Shown here in pieces: positions 25,824 through 33,729 of a stretch of 64,000 bases of DNA. Within the stretch, counting starts at the first letter, position 1. Each line of letters opens with the position of its first letter. The stretch comes from an uncultured Isoptericola sp. (GTDB lineage: Bacteria > Actinomycetota > Actinomycetes > Actinomycetales > Cellulomonadaceae): positions 124,001 through 188,000 of the forward strand of contig CANMFP010000002.1 of assembly GCA_947497265.1 (NCBI GenBank), read 5' to 3'. A program made the translations under genes and the position numbers. The notes below the pieces were generated by a model, which had not been told where the DNA came from, made no database searches, and saw nothing but the letters and a program-made list of their open reading frames with translations.

Positions 25824-27491
25824 GTGACCTCCACCCTGTACCGCAACGGTGTCGTCCACTCGGCCGCGGACCCGTTCGCCGAGGCGATCCTCGTCGACGA
25901 CGGGGTCGTGGCCTGGCTCGGCGCCGAGGACACCGCGGCGGGCCTGGCCGCCCGCGCCGACCACGTGGTCGACCTCGACGGGGCGCTGGTGACACCCGGG
26001 TTCGTCGACTCCCACCTGCACGCCCTGGAGACGGGGCTCGCGCTGGAGTCGGTGGACCTGACACCCGGCGCGGTCGGAGACCTGCCCGACGCCCTCGACG
26101 CCCTGGCGGCCGGGGCCCGCCGCCTGGAGGCCCGCGACCCGGGCGGCACCCAGGTCCTGCTCGCCTTCGGCTGGGACGAGCACGCCTGGCCCGCCGGTCG
26201 CGCCCCCCACCTGGGCGAGCTCGACGCCGCCACCGGCGGGCGCCCGACGCTGGCAGTCCGCGTGGACGGCCACACGGCGCTCGCGTCCACCACGTTCGCG
26301 GCCGCCACCGGCCTCGACCACGACCTGTCGTGGGACGGTTCCGGCGTCGTCACGGGCGAGAGCTACGTCCGTGCCCGCGCCGCCGCCCACGACGTCGACC
26401 CGGCACGCCGCACCCGTGCCTACCGGCAGGCCCTGCGCCAGGCGGCCTCGCACGGCATCGTGTCCCTGCACGAGATGAGCGCGCCGCACGTGGACACCCG
26501 TGCCGGGCTGACCGAGCTGATGGCCCTCGCGGCCGACCCCGCCGAGCCGCTGCCGCACGTCGTCGCCTACCGCGGCGAGCTGTGCGAGTCGGCCGACGAC
26601 GCCCGCAGCCTGCGGGCGCAGCTGCCGTTCCTGACCGGCGTCGGTGGGGACCTGGCGGTCGACGGCTCGATCGGCTCGCGCACCGCCGCCATGCGTTCGG
26701 CGTACGCAGACCTGCCGTACCCCACGGCGTCCGGCACCTCGACGAACGGTCGGCTCTTCCTCTCGGCGGAGCAGGTCGCCACCCACCTGGTCGCCTGCTC
26801 CGAGGCCGGGCTGCAGGGCGGCTTCCACGTCATCGGCGACCGCGCGATGGACGAGGTCGTGCGCGGCCTGGAGCTCGCCGCCGACCGCGCCGGCGCCGGG
26901 CTGGTGCGCAGCGGCCACCACCGCGTGGAGCACGCCATGCTGGTCGACGCCGGTGCCCTGGCCGCGCTGCTCCTGTACGGGGTGGCGCTGTCGATCCAGC
27001 CCGCGTTCGACGCCACGTGGGGCGGACCGCGCGGGATGTACGCCAGCCGGCTGGGCGGGCCGCGCGCGTCGAGCCTGTCGCCGTTCGCCGACCTGGCCGG
27101 TGCGGGGGTGCCCCTGGCGTTCGGCTCCGACTCGCCGGTGACGCGGGTGGACCCCTGGGCCGCGGTGCGCGGCGCCATCAGCCATGCCGACCCCGCGCAG
27201 CGGATCAGCGCACGCGCTGCGTTCCGCGCCCACTCGCGCGGCGGGTGGCGGCTCGCGGGCCTCGACCACACCGGCGCCGGAGAGCTGCGGGTGGGCGCGC
27301 CCGCCCACCTCGCGGTCTGGCGTGCCGACTCCCTGGCCGTGCAGTCCGCGCCCGGCCGGCTGTCCCAGTGGAACCCCGAGGCGCGTTCGGGTCAGCCGCT
27401 GCTGCCCGACCTGTCACCAGGCATGCCGACGCCGCAGTGCCTGCGTACCGTGCGCGACGGCGTCGTCCTGTTCGACGCGATCGACGCCTGA
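25824..27491 (+). CDS. amidohydrolase family 3 protein (YtcJ-like)
   Basis: The 555-residue metal-dependent hydrolase has the N-terminal composite beta domain, the metal-binding HLHALE motif after VTPGFVDS, the FHVIGDRAMDEV segment and a late GSDSPV motif, as in YtcJ/amidohydrolase-3 enzymes. The substrate is unknown; amides or formamides are usual. The GTG at 25824 is preceded by TAGGCT (25811-25816) at 7 nt, indicating a leaderless message; the longer frame from 25773 is not supported. Confidence 0.88.
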   Translation: MTSTLYRNGVVHSAADPFAEAILVDDGVVAWLGAEDTAAGLAARADHVVDLDGALVTPGFVDSHLHALETGLALESVDLTPGAVGDLPDALDALAAGARRLEARDPGGTQVLLAFGWDEHAWPAGRAPHLGELDAATGGRPTLAVRVDGHTALASTTFAAATGLDHDLSWDGSGVVTGESYVRARAAAHDVDPARRTRAYRQALRQAASHGIVSLHEMSAPHVDTRAGLTELMALAADPAEPLPHVVAYRGELCESADDARSLRAQLPFLTGVGGDLAVDGSIGSRTAAMRSAYADLPYPTASGTSTNGRLFLSAEQVATHLVACSEAGLQGGFHVIGDRAMDEVVRGLELAADRAGAGLVRSGHHRVEHAMLVDAGALAALLLYGVALSIQPAFDATWGGPRGMYASRLGGPRASSLSPFADLAGAGVPLAFGSDSPVTRVDPWAAVRGAISHADPAQRISARAAFRAHSRGGWRLAGLDHTGAGELRVGAPAHLAVWRADSLAVQSAPGRLSQWNPEARSGQPLLPDLSPGMPTPQCLRTVRDGVVLFDAIDA

Positions 27492-27495
27492 GCCC

Positions 27496-29253
27496 GTGGT
27501 GACCATCCTGACCCCCGACAGCGACCGCGCGGCCACCGCACCGCCGTCGACCGCGGCTCGAAGCGGCCTGTGGACCTCCCGACCGGCCACCCTGCTCCTC
27601 GCGGTGGCGGCCGGGTGCGCCTGGTGGGCCGCGTTCCCCGACGTCGGCGCCTGGCCGCTGGCGTTCGTCGGCGTCGGCCTGCTGTACGCCGCACTGCGCC
27701 GTGACGGCCGCCGCGCTGCCGGGTGGAACGCCCTGGTCGGGTTCGTCGCGATGCTGACGTTCTGGCTCCCGCACATCTGGTGGGCCAACTTCGCCACCGA
27801 CACCGTCCCGTGGCTTGCCCTGTCGATGCTGCAGGCGAGCTTCGGGGCGCTGCTCGGCGCGCTGTGGACGTGGGCGCGCCGGCTGCCGTGGCTACGCCTG
27901 CGCGGCGAGGCCACCACCGTGCGCTCCTGGGGCCGGGCCGTCGCGCACGCGGGCGCGTTCGCGGTGGTCCTCGTGGCCGTCGAGCAGTGGCGGTCCGAGG
28001 CCCCGTTCGGAGGCTTTCCCTGGGGGCGCCTGGCCTGGACCATGGTGGACGCGCCCACGGGACGCGCCGCGTGGCTCGGCGGGACCACGCTGGTCTCCCT
28101 GCTCGTGGCCCTCGCCGGCGTCCTCGGGGCGCTGGCCGTGGGGCGTGCCGTCGCCGCGTGGCGCACCCGGACCGGCCCGGCCTCGTCCCGACGAGCCCTC
28201 GCCGGGGCCGCCGGACTGCTCGCCGTCGGTGTGCTGTGCGTGGTGGCACCGGCCGCGCTGCCGTTGCCGGCCGGGTCGGGCCCGGCACCCGTACGCACCG
28301 CGGACCTGGACTCCACGGTGGTCGACGCCGGCACCTCGACCCACGAGACCGACGGTCCCGTCCTGCTCGCCGGCGCGGTGCAGGGCAACGTGGCCGAGCC
28401 CGGCCTGGGTTCGTTCGCCAACCGGGCGGAGGTCCTGAACAACCACCTCGCGGGGACCTCCGTCCTGGCCGGGCGCGGCGAGGACCTCGACGTCGTGCTG
28501 TGGCCGGAGAACGGTTCCGACCTGGATCCGCAGGAGGCGCCCGAGGTCGCCGCGGCGCTCGACGACGCCGCCACCGCCGTGGACGCCCCGATCCTGGTGG
28601 GTGCCCAGGAGTATCCCGAGACCGGCGGGCGGTACAACGTCTCGCTGCTGTGGCAGGCGGGTCAGGGCGTCACCGACCGGTACGCCAAGCAGCACCCCGC
28701 GCCGTTCGGGGAGTACATCCCGTTGCGCAGCTTCGTGCGGATCTTCTCCGACCAGGTCGACCGGGTCACCAACGACATGCTCGCGGGGACCGAGCCCGCG
28801 GTGATCGACCTGCCGCGCGACGACGGCTCCACCGTGCCGATGGCGACCATCATCTGCTTCGAGGTCGCCTACGACGAGATCGTGCGCGACGCGGTGGTCC
28901 GCGGCGCCCAGCTGCTCGTGGTGCCGACCAACAACGCCTCGTTCGGCTACACGGCCGAGTCCACCCAGCAGCTCGCCATGACGCGGATGCAGGCGATGAC
29001 CACCGGCCGGGCCGCCGTGCAGATCTCCACCGTCGGGGTCTCCGGCGTCGTCGCCCCGGACGGCACGCTGATGGCCCGGACCGGTCTGTTCACCGCCGAC
29101 CAGCTCGTCGCGGCGCTGCCCCTGCGCACCACCCTGACCCCTGCCGTGCAGGCCGGCTTCTGGCCGGGCTGGACGGTCGGCGGGCTCGCTGTCCTGCTCG
29201 TCGGCGGAGGCCTGGTCACCGCGGTCCGCGAGCGCCGCGCCCGGGGTCAGTGA
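27496..29253 (+). CDS. lnt: apolipoprotein N-acyltransferase
   Basis: The 585-residue protein has about eight N-terminal membrane helices and a periplasmic nitrilase domain. The catalytic triad is visible: Glu338 in WPEN, Lys398 in YAKQHPAPFGEY, and Cys454 in IICFE. Lnt N-acylates the N-terminal cysteine of lipoproteins such as the META lipoprotein at 50 kb. The gene overlaps ppm1 by the TGATG junction; in mycobacteria the two activities are fused or adjacent. The start is GTG at 27496 (27499 also possible). Confidence 0.92.
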   Translation: MVTILTPDSDRAATAPPSTAARSGLWTSRPATLLLAVAAGCAWWAAFPDVGAWPLAFVGVGLLYAALRRDGRRAAGWNALVGFVAMLTFWLPHIWWANFATDTVPWLALSMLQASFGALLGALWTWARRLPWLRLRGEATTVRSWGRAVAHAGAFAVVLVAVEQWRSEAPFGGFPWGRLAWTMVDAPTGRAAWLGGTTLVSLLVALAGVLGALAVGRAVAAWRTRTGPASSRRALAGAAGLLAVGVLCVVAPAALPLPAGSGPAPVRTADLDSTVVDAGTSTHETDGPVLLAGAVQGNVAEPGLGSFANRAEVLNNHLAGTSVLAGRGEDLDVVLWPENGSDLDPQEAPEVAAALDDAATAVDAPILVGAQEYPETGGRYNVSLLWQAGQGVTDRYAKQHPAPFGEYIPLRSFVRIFSDQVDRVTNDMLAGTEPAVIDLPRDDGSTVPMATIICFEVAYDEIVRDAVVRGAQLLVVPTNNASFGYTAESTQQLAMTRMQAMTTGRAAVQISTVGVSGVVAPDGTLMARTGLFTADQLVAALPLRTTLTPAVQAGFWPGWTVGGLAVLLVGGGLVTAVRERRARGQ

Positions 29254-29996
29254 TGCGGACGCTGGTGGTCGTGCCGACCTATGACGAGCGCGAGTCGTTG
29301 CCGGTGCTGCTGGACGGGCTGCGGGCCGCGGCGCCGGAGGTTGACGTGCTGGTGGTCGACGACGCGTCGCCGGACGGCACCGGCGAGCTGGCCGCGCGCC
29401 GGGCGAGCGAGGACGACCGGGTGCACGTGCTGCACCGCGCGGGCAAGGGGGGTCTGGGCGCGGCGTACGTGGCGGGGTTCGGCTGGGGGCTCGACCGCGG
29501 CTACGACGTGCTGTGCGAGATGGACGCGGACGGGTCGCACCGGCCCGAGGAGCTGGCGCGTCTGCTGGGCCGGCTCGCGGCGGACGACGCCCCGGCCCTG
29601 GTGATCGGGTCGCGGTGGGTGCCCGGCGGCCGAGTGGTCGACTGGCCGTGGCACCGGCTCCTGCTGTCGCGGGCGGGCAACACCTATGTGCGCCTCGCGC
29701 TGGGTATCGGGGTGCGCGACGCCACCGGCGGATTCCGCGCGTTCCGCGCGGCCACGTTGCGGGGCCTCGAGCTCGCGCAGGTGGAGTCGCACGGCTACTG
29801 CTTCCAGGTCGACATGACCTGGCGGGTGCTGCGCGGCGGGGGAGCGGTGGCGGAGGTGCCCATCACGTTCGTGGAGCGTGCGGCGGGCGTCTCGAAGATG
29901 TCGCGCTCGATCGTGGCCGAGGCGCTGCGCAAGGTCACGCTGTGGGGCCTGCGGCACCGGTGGGGCCAGGTGCGCGGGCTGTTCTCCTCGCGCTGA
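29253..29996 (+). CDS. ppm1: polyprenol monophosphomannose synthase
   Basis: This 247-residue GT2 enzyme is of the DPM1 type, with N-terminal VVPTYDERESLP, VVDDASPDGT, the metal-binding EMDADGSH, and the C-terminal RxxGxSKM-like segment RAAGVSKMS. It transfers mannose from GDP-mannose to polyprenyl phosphate to feed lipoglycan and protein mannosylation. It has no membrane domain of its own and sits directly behind lnt with overlapping codons, matching the lnt-ppm1 pairing of Actinobacteria. Confidence 0.92.
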   Translation: MRTLVVVPTYDERESLPVLLDGLRAAAPEVDVLVVDDASPDGTGELAARRASEDDRVHVLHRAGKGGLGAAYVAGFGWGLDRGYDVLCEMDADGSHRPEELARLLGRLAADDAPALVIGSRWVPGGRVVDWPWHRLLLSRAGNTYVRLALGIGVRDATGGFRAFRAATLRGLELAQVESHGYCFQVDMTWRVLRGGGAVAEVPITFVERAAGVSKMSRSIVAEALRKVTLWGLRHRWGQVRGLFSSR

Positions 29997-30061
29997 CGCC
30001 GCTCACCACCGGTCGGGGACGACGAAGTGCGGCCATCGACGGAGGACCGCACTCGTCACCT

Positions 30062-30084
30062 CGGCGGCGGGCTGCCCGCCGCCG
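30062..30084. terminator. bidirectional hairpin terminator between ppm1 and rbpA
   Basis: A perfect 10-bp stem CGGCGGCGGG / CCCGCCGCCG with a CTG loop lies in the 95-bp gap between two convergent genes, 8 bp from the rbpA stop. No T-tract is present. Confidence 0.6.
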
Positions 30085-30091
30085 GCTCGTG

Positions 30092-30436
30092 TCAGGCCGA
30101 GCGGCGCAGCTTTCCGGTGCGCAGCAGCTCGAGGCGCTCGTCGAGCAGCTCTTCGAGCTCGGACACCGAGCGGCGCTCGAGCAGCATGTCCCAGTGGGTG
30201 CGCTGCGGCTTGGTCGGCTTGGCCTCGGGACGCTCCGCGTCGCGCAGCAGCGCCTCGGCGCCGCACTGGCACTCCCACAGCGGGGGAACCTCGGCCTCGG
30301 TGGAGAACGGAAGAATGATGGTGTGGCCGTTGGGGCAGTCGTAGTGCGCCTGGAACCGCGGGGCGAAGTCCACGCCCTCGTCGGACTCCATGCTCTTGCT
30401 GCCGATGCTCATGCCGCGCAGGGAGCGGTCAGCCAT
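30092..30436 (-). CDS. rbpA: RNA polymerase-binding protein RbpA
   Basis: The 114-residue protein has the RbpA core: R.SLRGMSIG at the N-terminus, the zinc-like CPNGH ... CQCG pair, and the C-terminal sigma-interacting helix (THWDMLLERRSVSELEELL). RbpA binds the principal sigma factor and stabilises open complexes in Actinobacteria. The ATG at 30436 has GGAGGA 6 nt upstream. A SigR-type promoter lies about 45 bp upstream, matching the known disulfide-stress induction of rbpA in Streptomyces. Confidence 0.95.
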   Translation of the reverse strand: MADRSLRGMSIGSKSMESDEGVDFAPRFQAHYDCPNGHTIILPFSTEAEVPPLWECQCGAEALLRDAERPEAKPTKPQRTHWDMLLERRSVSELEELLDERLELLRTGKLRRSA

Positions 30437-30477
30437 GTCGTCCTCCACAGGTCAAGGGGTTAAAGGGGCCTAGGTGT

Positions 30478-30505
30478 CCAACGCGCACCTGACGGCGGTT
30501 GTTCC
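30478..30505 (-). promoter_or_regulatory. SigR/SigH-type promoter of rbpA
   Basis: On the minus strand GGAAC and GTTGG are separated by exactly 18 bp, matching the ECF SigR consensus GGAAT-N18-GTT. The predicted start leaves a short leader to the rbpA ATG at 30436. Streptomyces rbpA is a published SigR target, so context and motif agree. Confidence 0.65.
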
Positions 30506-30750
30506 GTCGCGGCGTGAAGAACCGGTGAAGCGTACCGGCTCGCCCCGGCGGGGCAGCGTGCAGGTCAAGGCTGGCCAGCGCGAGCCCGGCACGCAAGTCG
30601 AGACCGGGCGTAGGGTGCCCGTTGTGGGTGACGTCACGCCGTCGTCCCTCGGTTGCGCGGGCGGGGGCCGGGAACAATGGGGCCGGTGGACGGGTTGAGA
30701 CCGTCGGTACATGCAAACGCATGAATCCGTGAGCGATCCTGGGGGTCATC
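30506..30750. other. intergenic region before the monooxygenase gene
   Basis: No convincing gene was seen. A short dyad CATGC-AAAC-GCATG (30710-30723) lies about 30 bp before the GTG of the luciferase-like gene and could bind a regulator. Small frames here have no coding support. Confidence 0.4.
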
Positions 30751-31947
30751 GTGCAGTTCGGCATCTTCTCCGTCTCCGACGTCACGTCGGACCCGACCAC
30801 CGGGCGGGTACCGGACGACGCGGAGCGCGTGCGCAGCATGCTCACCATCGCGCGGCACGCCGACGAGGCAGGGCTCGACGTCTTCGCCACGGGCGAGCAC
30901 CACAACCCCCCGTTCGTGGCCTCCAGCCCCACGACCATGCTCGGCTACCTGGCCGGGGTGACGAAGAACATCACCCTGTCCACCGCCACCACGCTGATCA
31001 CCACCAACGACCCGGTCCGCCTGGCCGAGGAGTACGCGATGCTCCAGGTGATCTCCGACGGGCGCATGGACCTGATGATGGGCCGCGGCAACACCGGCCC
31101 CGTCTACCCCTGGTTCGGTCAGGACATCCGCAACGGGATCCCGCTGGCCGTCGAGAACTATGCGCTGCTGCGCCGGCTGTGGACCGAGGACGTCGTGGAC
31201 TGGGAGGGCAAGTTCCGTACCCCGCTGCAGGGCTTCACCTCGACGCCCCGTCCGCTGGACGGCGTGGCGCCGTTCGTGTGGCACGGCTCGATCCGCTCCC
31301 CGGAGATCGCCGAGCAGGCCGCCTACTACGGCGACGGGTTCCTGCACAACAACATCTTCTGGCCGATGCACCACACGCGCCAGATGGTGCGCTTCTACCG
31401 CCAGCGCTACGAGCACCACGGCCACGGGCGTGCCGACCAGGCGATCGTCGGCCTGGGCGGGCAGGCGTTCATGCGCAAGCGCTCCCAGGACGCGTGGAAC
31501 GAGTTCCGGCCCTACTTCGACAACGCCCCCGTCTACGGGCACGGGCCGTCGATGGAGGACTTCACGCAGCAGACCCCGCTGACCGTGGGCTCGCCGCAGC
31601 AGGTCATCGACCGCTACGCGTCCTTCGTCGAGGACGTCGGCTACTACCAGCGCCAGCTGTTCCTCGTCGACCACGCCGGCCTGCCCCTGAAGACGGTGCT
31701 CGAACAGATCGACCTGCTGGCGGGCGAGGTCGTGCCCGAGCTGCGCAAGATCGTCGAGGCCAAGCGCCCCGCCGAGGACGTGCCGCTGAACCCGCCCACG
31801 CACGCCGAGCGCGTGGCGGCCGCGGCGGCGTCCGGCGAGGCCGGCGCCACGCACGTGGGCGATGCCACCGACCCCTACACGGGCACGGTCGCCGAGGGCG
31901 GCCGCCCGAACGACCCGACGCACGTCACGCAGGAGGCCCGCGCATGA
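30751..31947 (+). CDS. LLM class flavin-dependent oxidoreductase (CE1758 type)
   Basis: The 398-residue TIM-barrel protein shows the luciferase-like pattern: FATGEHHNPPF, LSTATTLITTNDPVRLAEEYAMLQVISDGRMDLMMGRGN, and DGFLHNN. It is the large partner of the two-gene CE1758/CE1759 system, in which the next gene supplies reduced FMN. The C-terminal 60 residues are Ala/Pro-rich and probably flexible. The stop overlaps the reductase start by 4 bp. The oxygenation substrate is unknown. Confidence 0.85.
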   Translation: MQFGIFSVSDVTSDPTTGRVPDDAERVRSMLTIARHADEAGLDVFATGEHHNPPFVASSPTTMLGYLAGVTKNITLSTATTLITTNDPVRLAEEYAMLQVISDGRMDLMMGRGNTGPVYPWFGQDIRNGIPLAVENYALLRRLWTEDVVDWEGKFRTPLQGFTSTPRPLDGVAPFVWHGSIRSPEIAEQAAYYGDGFLHNNIFWPMHHTRQMVRFYRQRYEHHGHGRADQAIVGLGGQAFMRKRSQDAWNEFRPYFDNAPVYGHGPSMEDFTQQTPLTVGSPQQVIDRYASFVEDVGYYQRQLFLVDHAGLPLKTVLEQIDLLAGEVVPELRKIVEAKRPAEDVPLNPPTHAERVAAAAASGEAGATHVGDATDPYTGTVAEGGRPNDPTHVTQEARA

Positions 31948-32576
31948 CCACGTCCGAGCAGTCCCGCACGATCGCCATCGTCTCGGCCGGGCTGTCCCAG
32001 CCGTCGTCGACCCGGCTGCTGGCCGACCGCCTCGCCGACGCCGCGGTGCGCGAGCTCGAAGACCTCGGCCACCCGGTCCGTGTCGAGAACATCGAGCTGC
32101 GCGACCTCGCGCACCCCGTGGTCGACGCGATGCTCACCGGCTTCGCCACCGGCGACCTGGCCCGTGCCCAGGAGGCGGTGACCGGCGCTGACGGCGTCAT
32201 CGCCGTCACCCCGGTGTTCACCTCGAGCTTCTCGGGGCTGTTCAAGTCGTTCTGGGACATCCTCGACCCCGACGCGCTGAGCGGCATGCCCGTGCTCCTC
32301 GGTGCGACCGGTGGCACGGCGCGGCACTCCCTGGCGCTGGAGTACGCGGTGCGGCCCCTGTTCACCTACCTGCACGCCGACACCGTGCCCACCAGCGTGT
32401 TCGCGGCCACCGACGACTGGGCCGCGAGCGCCGCGGACACGGGCGCCGGGCTGCCGCGCCGGATCGAGCGGGCGGGACGCGAGCTCGCCCGCCGCGCGGC
32501 ACAGCGCCAGGACGACGGCCCCGCGGACCCGTTCGCGTCGACGCCGAGCTTCACCGAGCTGCTCGGCGGCAGCTGA
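31944..32576 (+). CDS. NAD(P)H-dependent FMN reductase (CE1759 type)
   Basis: The 210-residue flavodoxin-like protein has the FMN-phosphate loop SAGLSQPSSTR and the VTPVFTSSFSGLFKSFWD and GGTARHSLALEYAVRPLF segments typical of MsuE/SsuE-like reductases paired with luciferase-like monooxygenases. It overlaps the monooxygenase gene by 4 bp and should provide FMNH2 to it. Confidence 0.88.
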   Translation: MTTSEQSRTIAIVSAGLSQPSSTRLLADRLADAAVRELEDLGHPVRVENIELRDLAHPVVDAMLTGFATGDLARAQEAVTGADGVIAVTPVFTSSFSGLFKSFWDILDPDALSGMPVLLGATGGTARHSLALEYAVRPLFTYLHADTVPTSVFAATDDWAASAADTGAGLPRRIERAGRELARRAAQRQDDGPADPFASTPSFTELLGGS

Positions 32577-32590
32577 CGACCGAGCGACCA

Positions 32591-32672
32591 TCGACGTGCA
32601 GCGCAGATTGCGTGGACACGCCTGCCCACATTGCGCGATCTCGGGCGTATCGAGCTGGTCGCGCAGAGTAGG
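32591..32672. repeat. 82-bp imperfect direct repeat, copy A
   Basis: This stretch aligns without gaps to 33618-33699 with 68 of 82 positions identical by hand count. The copies bracket the RCC1-like gene. Both contain the shared blocks TGCAGCGCAGATTGCG and GATCTCGGGCGT. Neither reading frame is clearly favoured by synonymous change, so the repeat is treated as non-coding. Confidence 0.75.
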
Positions 32673-32697
32673 TTGCACGCTCGCTGGAGGCCCCGAG

Positions 32698-33579
32698 TTG
32701 AAGGCGTCTGTCGGGGCTGCTGGGATGGTGCGTGTGATTCCGGACCCCGAGGTCGTTCGTCATTCGATTGCCGCCGGTCGACGGCACACCGTCGGACTTC
32801 GGGCTGACGGCACCGTGGTCGCCGTCGGTGCGGACACCGCCGGGGAGTGCAGGACGTCGACGTGGCGCGATGTCGTCGCCGTGGCCGCCGGCAGCGTGCA
32901 CGTGGCCCGCAACACCGGCAAGTCCCACACGCTGGGCCTCGGAGCCGACGGAACCGTTCGGGCCTGCGGCTGGAACAACCACGGCCAATGCGAGGTGCAG
33001 AGCTGGCAGGACGTCGTGGCGGTCGCCGCGGGGTGGCGCTTCAGTGTGGGGCTACGCAGCGACGGGACCGCCATCGCCACCGAACGCATGGCGCATGCGG
33101 GACTCCACAACTGGCGCGAAGTGCGTGAGATCACGTGCGGGGACTGGCACGTCGTGGCACGTCGGTCCGACGGGACCGCCTGCGCCGCGGGGAGCGACAC
33201 GTGGGGCCAGTGCGATGTCCGTGACTGGACCGGGCTCACCGGGCTCGCCGCCGGATACCTGCACACCCTCGGCCTCACGCAGGACGGCCGCGTCCACGCC
33301 ACCGGCCACCCGGCGTTCTGGACGGGCTGCGAGCGGTGGACGGACATCGTGGCCGTGGCCGCAGGCGGTTACCACAGCGTCGGCCTCACTGCCGAGGGCA
33401 CCGTCGTCACAGCGGGAAGTGCCGAGCTAGGGCAGTACGCCGTTTCCGAATGGCAGGACATCGTGGCCGTGGCAGCCGGTGGCGCGCACACCGTGGGGCT
33501 GCGCGCGGACGGATCCGTCGTCGCCACCGGTGACGACAGCCACGGTCAACTGCAGACCGCAGCCTGGCGCCTCAGCTGA
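32698..33579 (+). CDS. RCC1-like seven-blade beta-propeller protein
   Basis: The product (293 aa from the TTG start) consists almost wholly of seven tandem RCC1-type repeats of about 37-40 residues with the pattern VAVAAGxxHTVGLRxDGTVVAxG...GQC.V..W.D. Seven repeats are enough to close one propeller. No signal peptide or membrane helix is seen, so it is probably cytosolic and mediates binding. The TTG has GGAGG 7 nt upstream; ATG 32725 is the alternative. Two related 82-bp repeats flank the gene. Bacterial RCC1-like proteins have no common function. Confidence 0.8.
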   Translation: MKASVGAAGMVRVIPDPEVVRHSIAAGRRHTVGLRADGTVVAVGADTAGECRTSTWRDVVAVAAGSVHVARNTGKSHTLGLGADGTVRACGWNNHGQCEVQSWQDVVAVAAGWRFSVGLRSDGTAIATERMAHAGLHNWREVREITCGDWHVVARRSDGTACAAGSDTWGQCDVRDWTGLTGLAAGYLHTLGLTQDGRVHATGHPAFWTGCERWTDIVAVAAGGYHSVGLTAEGTVVTAGSAELGQYAVSEWQDIVAVAAGGAHTVGLRADGSVVATGDDSHGQLQTAAWRLS

Positions 33580-33601
33580 CACGACACGAGAACCAGGGAA
33601 T

Positions 33602-33614
33602 CTAGGCTGCACGT
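33602..33614 (+). repeat. TAGGCTGCACG motif, middle copy
   Basis: CTAGGCTGCACGT here recurs exactly at 35204-35216, and a near-copy TAGGTTGCACG occurs at 32669-32679. The three motifs bracket the RCC1 gene and then the ATP-grasp gene. The TAGGCT core also resembles a -10 element. Confidence 0.55.
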
Positions 33615-33617
33615 GTG

Positions 33618-33699
33618 TCGACATGCAGCGCAGATTGCGCGGACACGCGGCTGCACCTTGCTCGATCTCGGGCGTGGCGCGCTGGTCGCGCAAAGCAGG
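33618..33699. repeat. 82-bp imperfect direct repeat, copy B
   Basis: Second copy of the repeat at 32591-32672 (about 83% identity, no gaps). It lies between the 3' ends of the RCC1-like gene and the convergent ATP-grasp gene. Most differences cluster in a 10-bp block about 30-40 bp into the repeat. Confidence 0.75.
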
Positions 33700-33729
33700 C
33701 GTTCGTCCGTGCGCCGTCCGAACCACAGA

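Noticed and set aside
33427-33726. Minus-strand peptide conserved between the two 82-bp repeats (TPEI ... ACPRNLRC)
   Set aside because: Two different frames are about equally conserved between copies, so the similarity reflects nucleotide identity rather than selection on a peptide.
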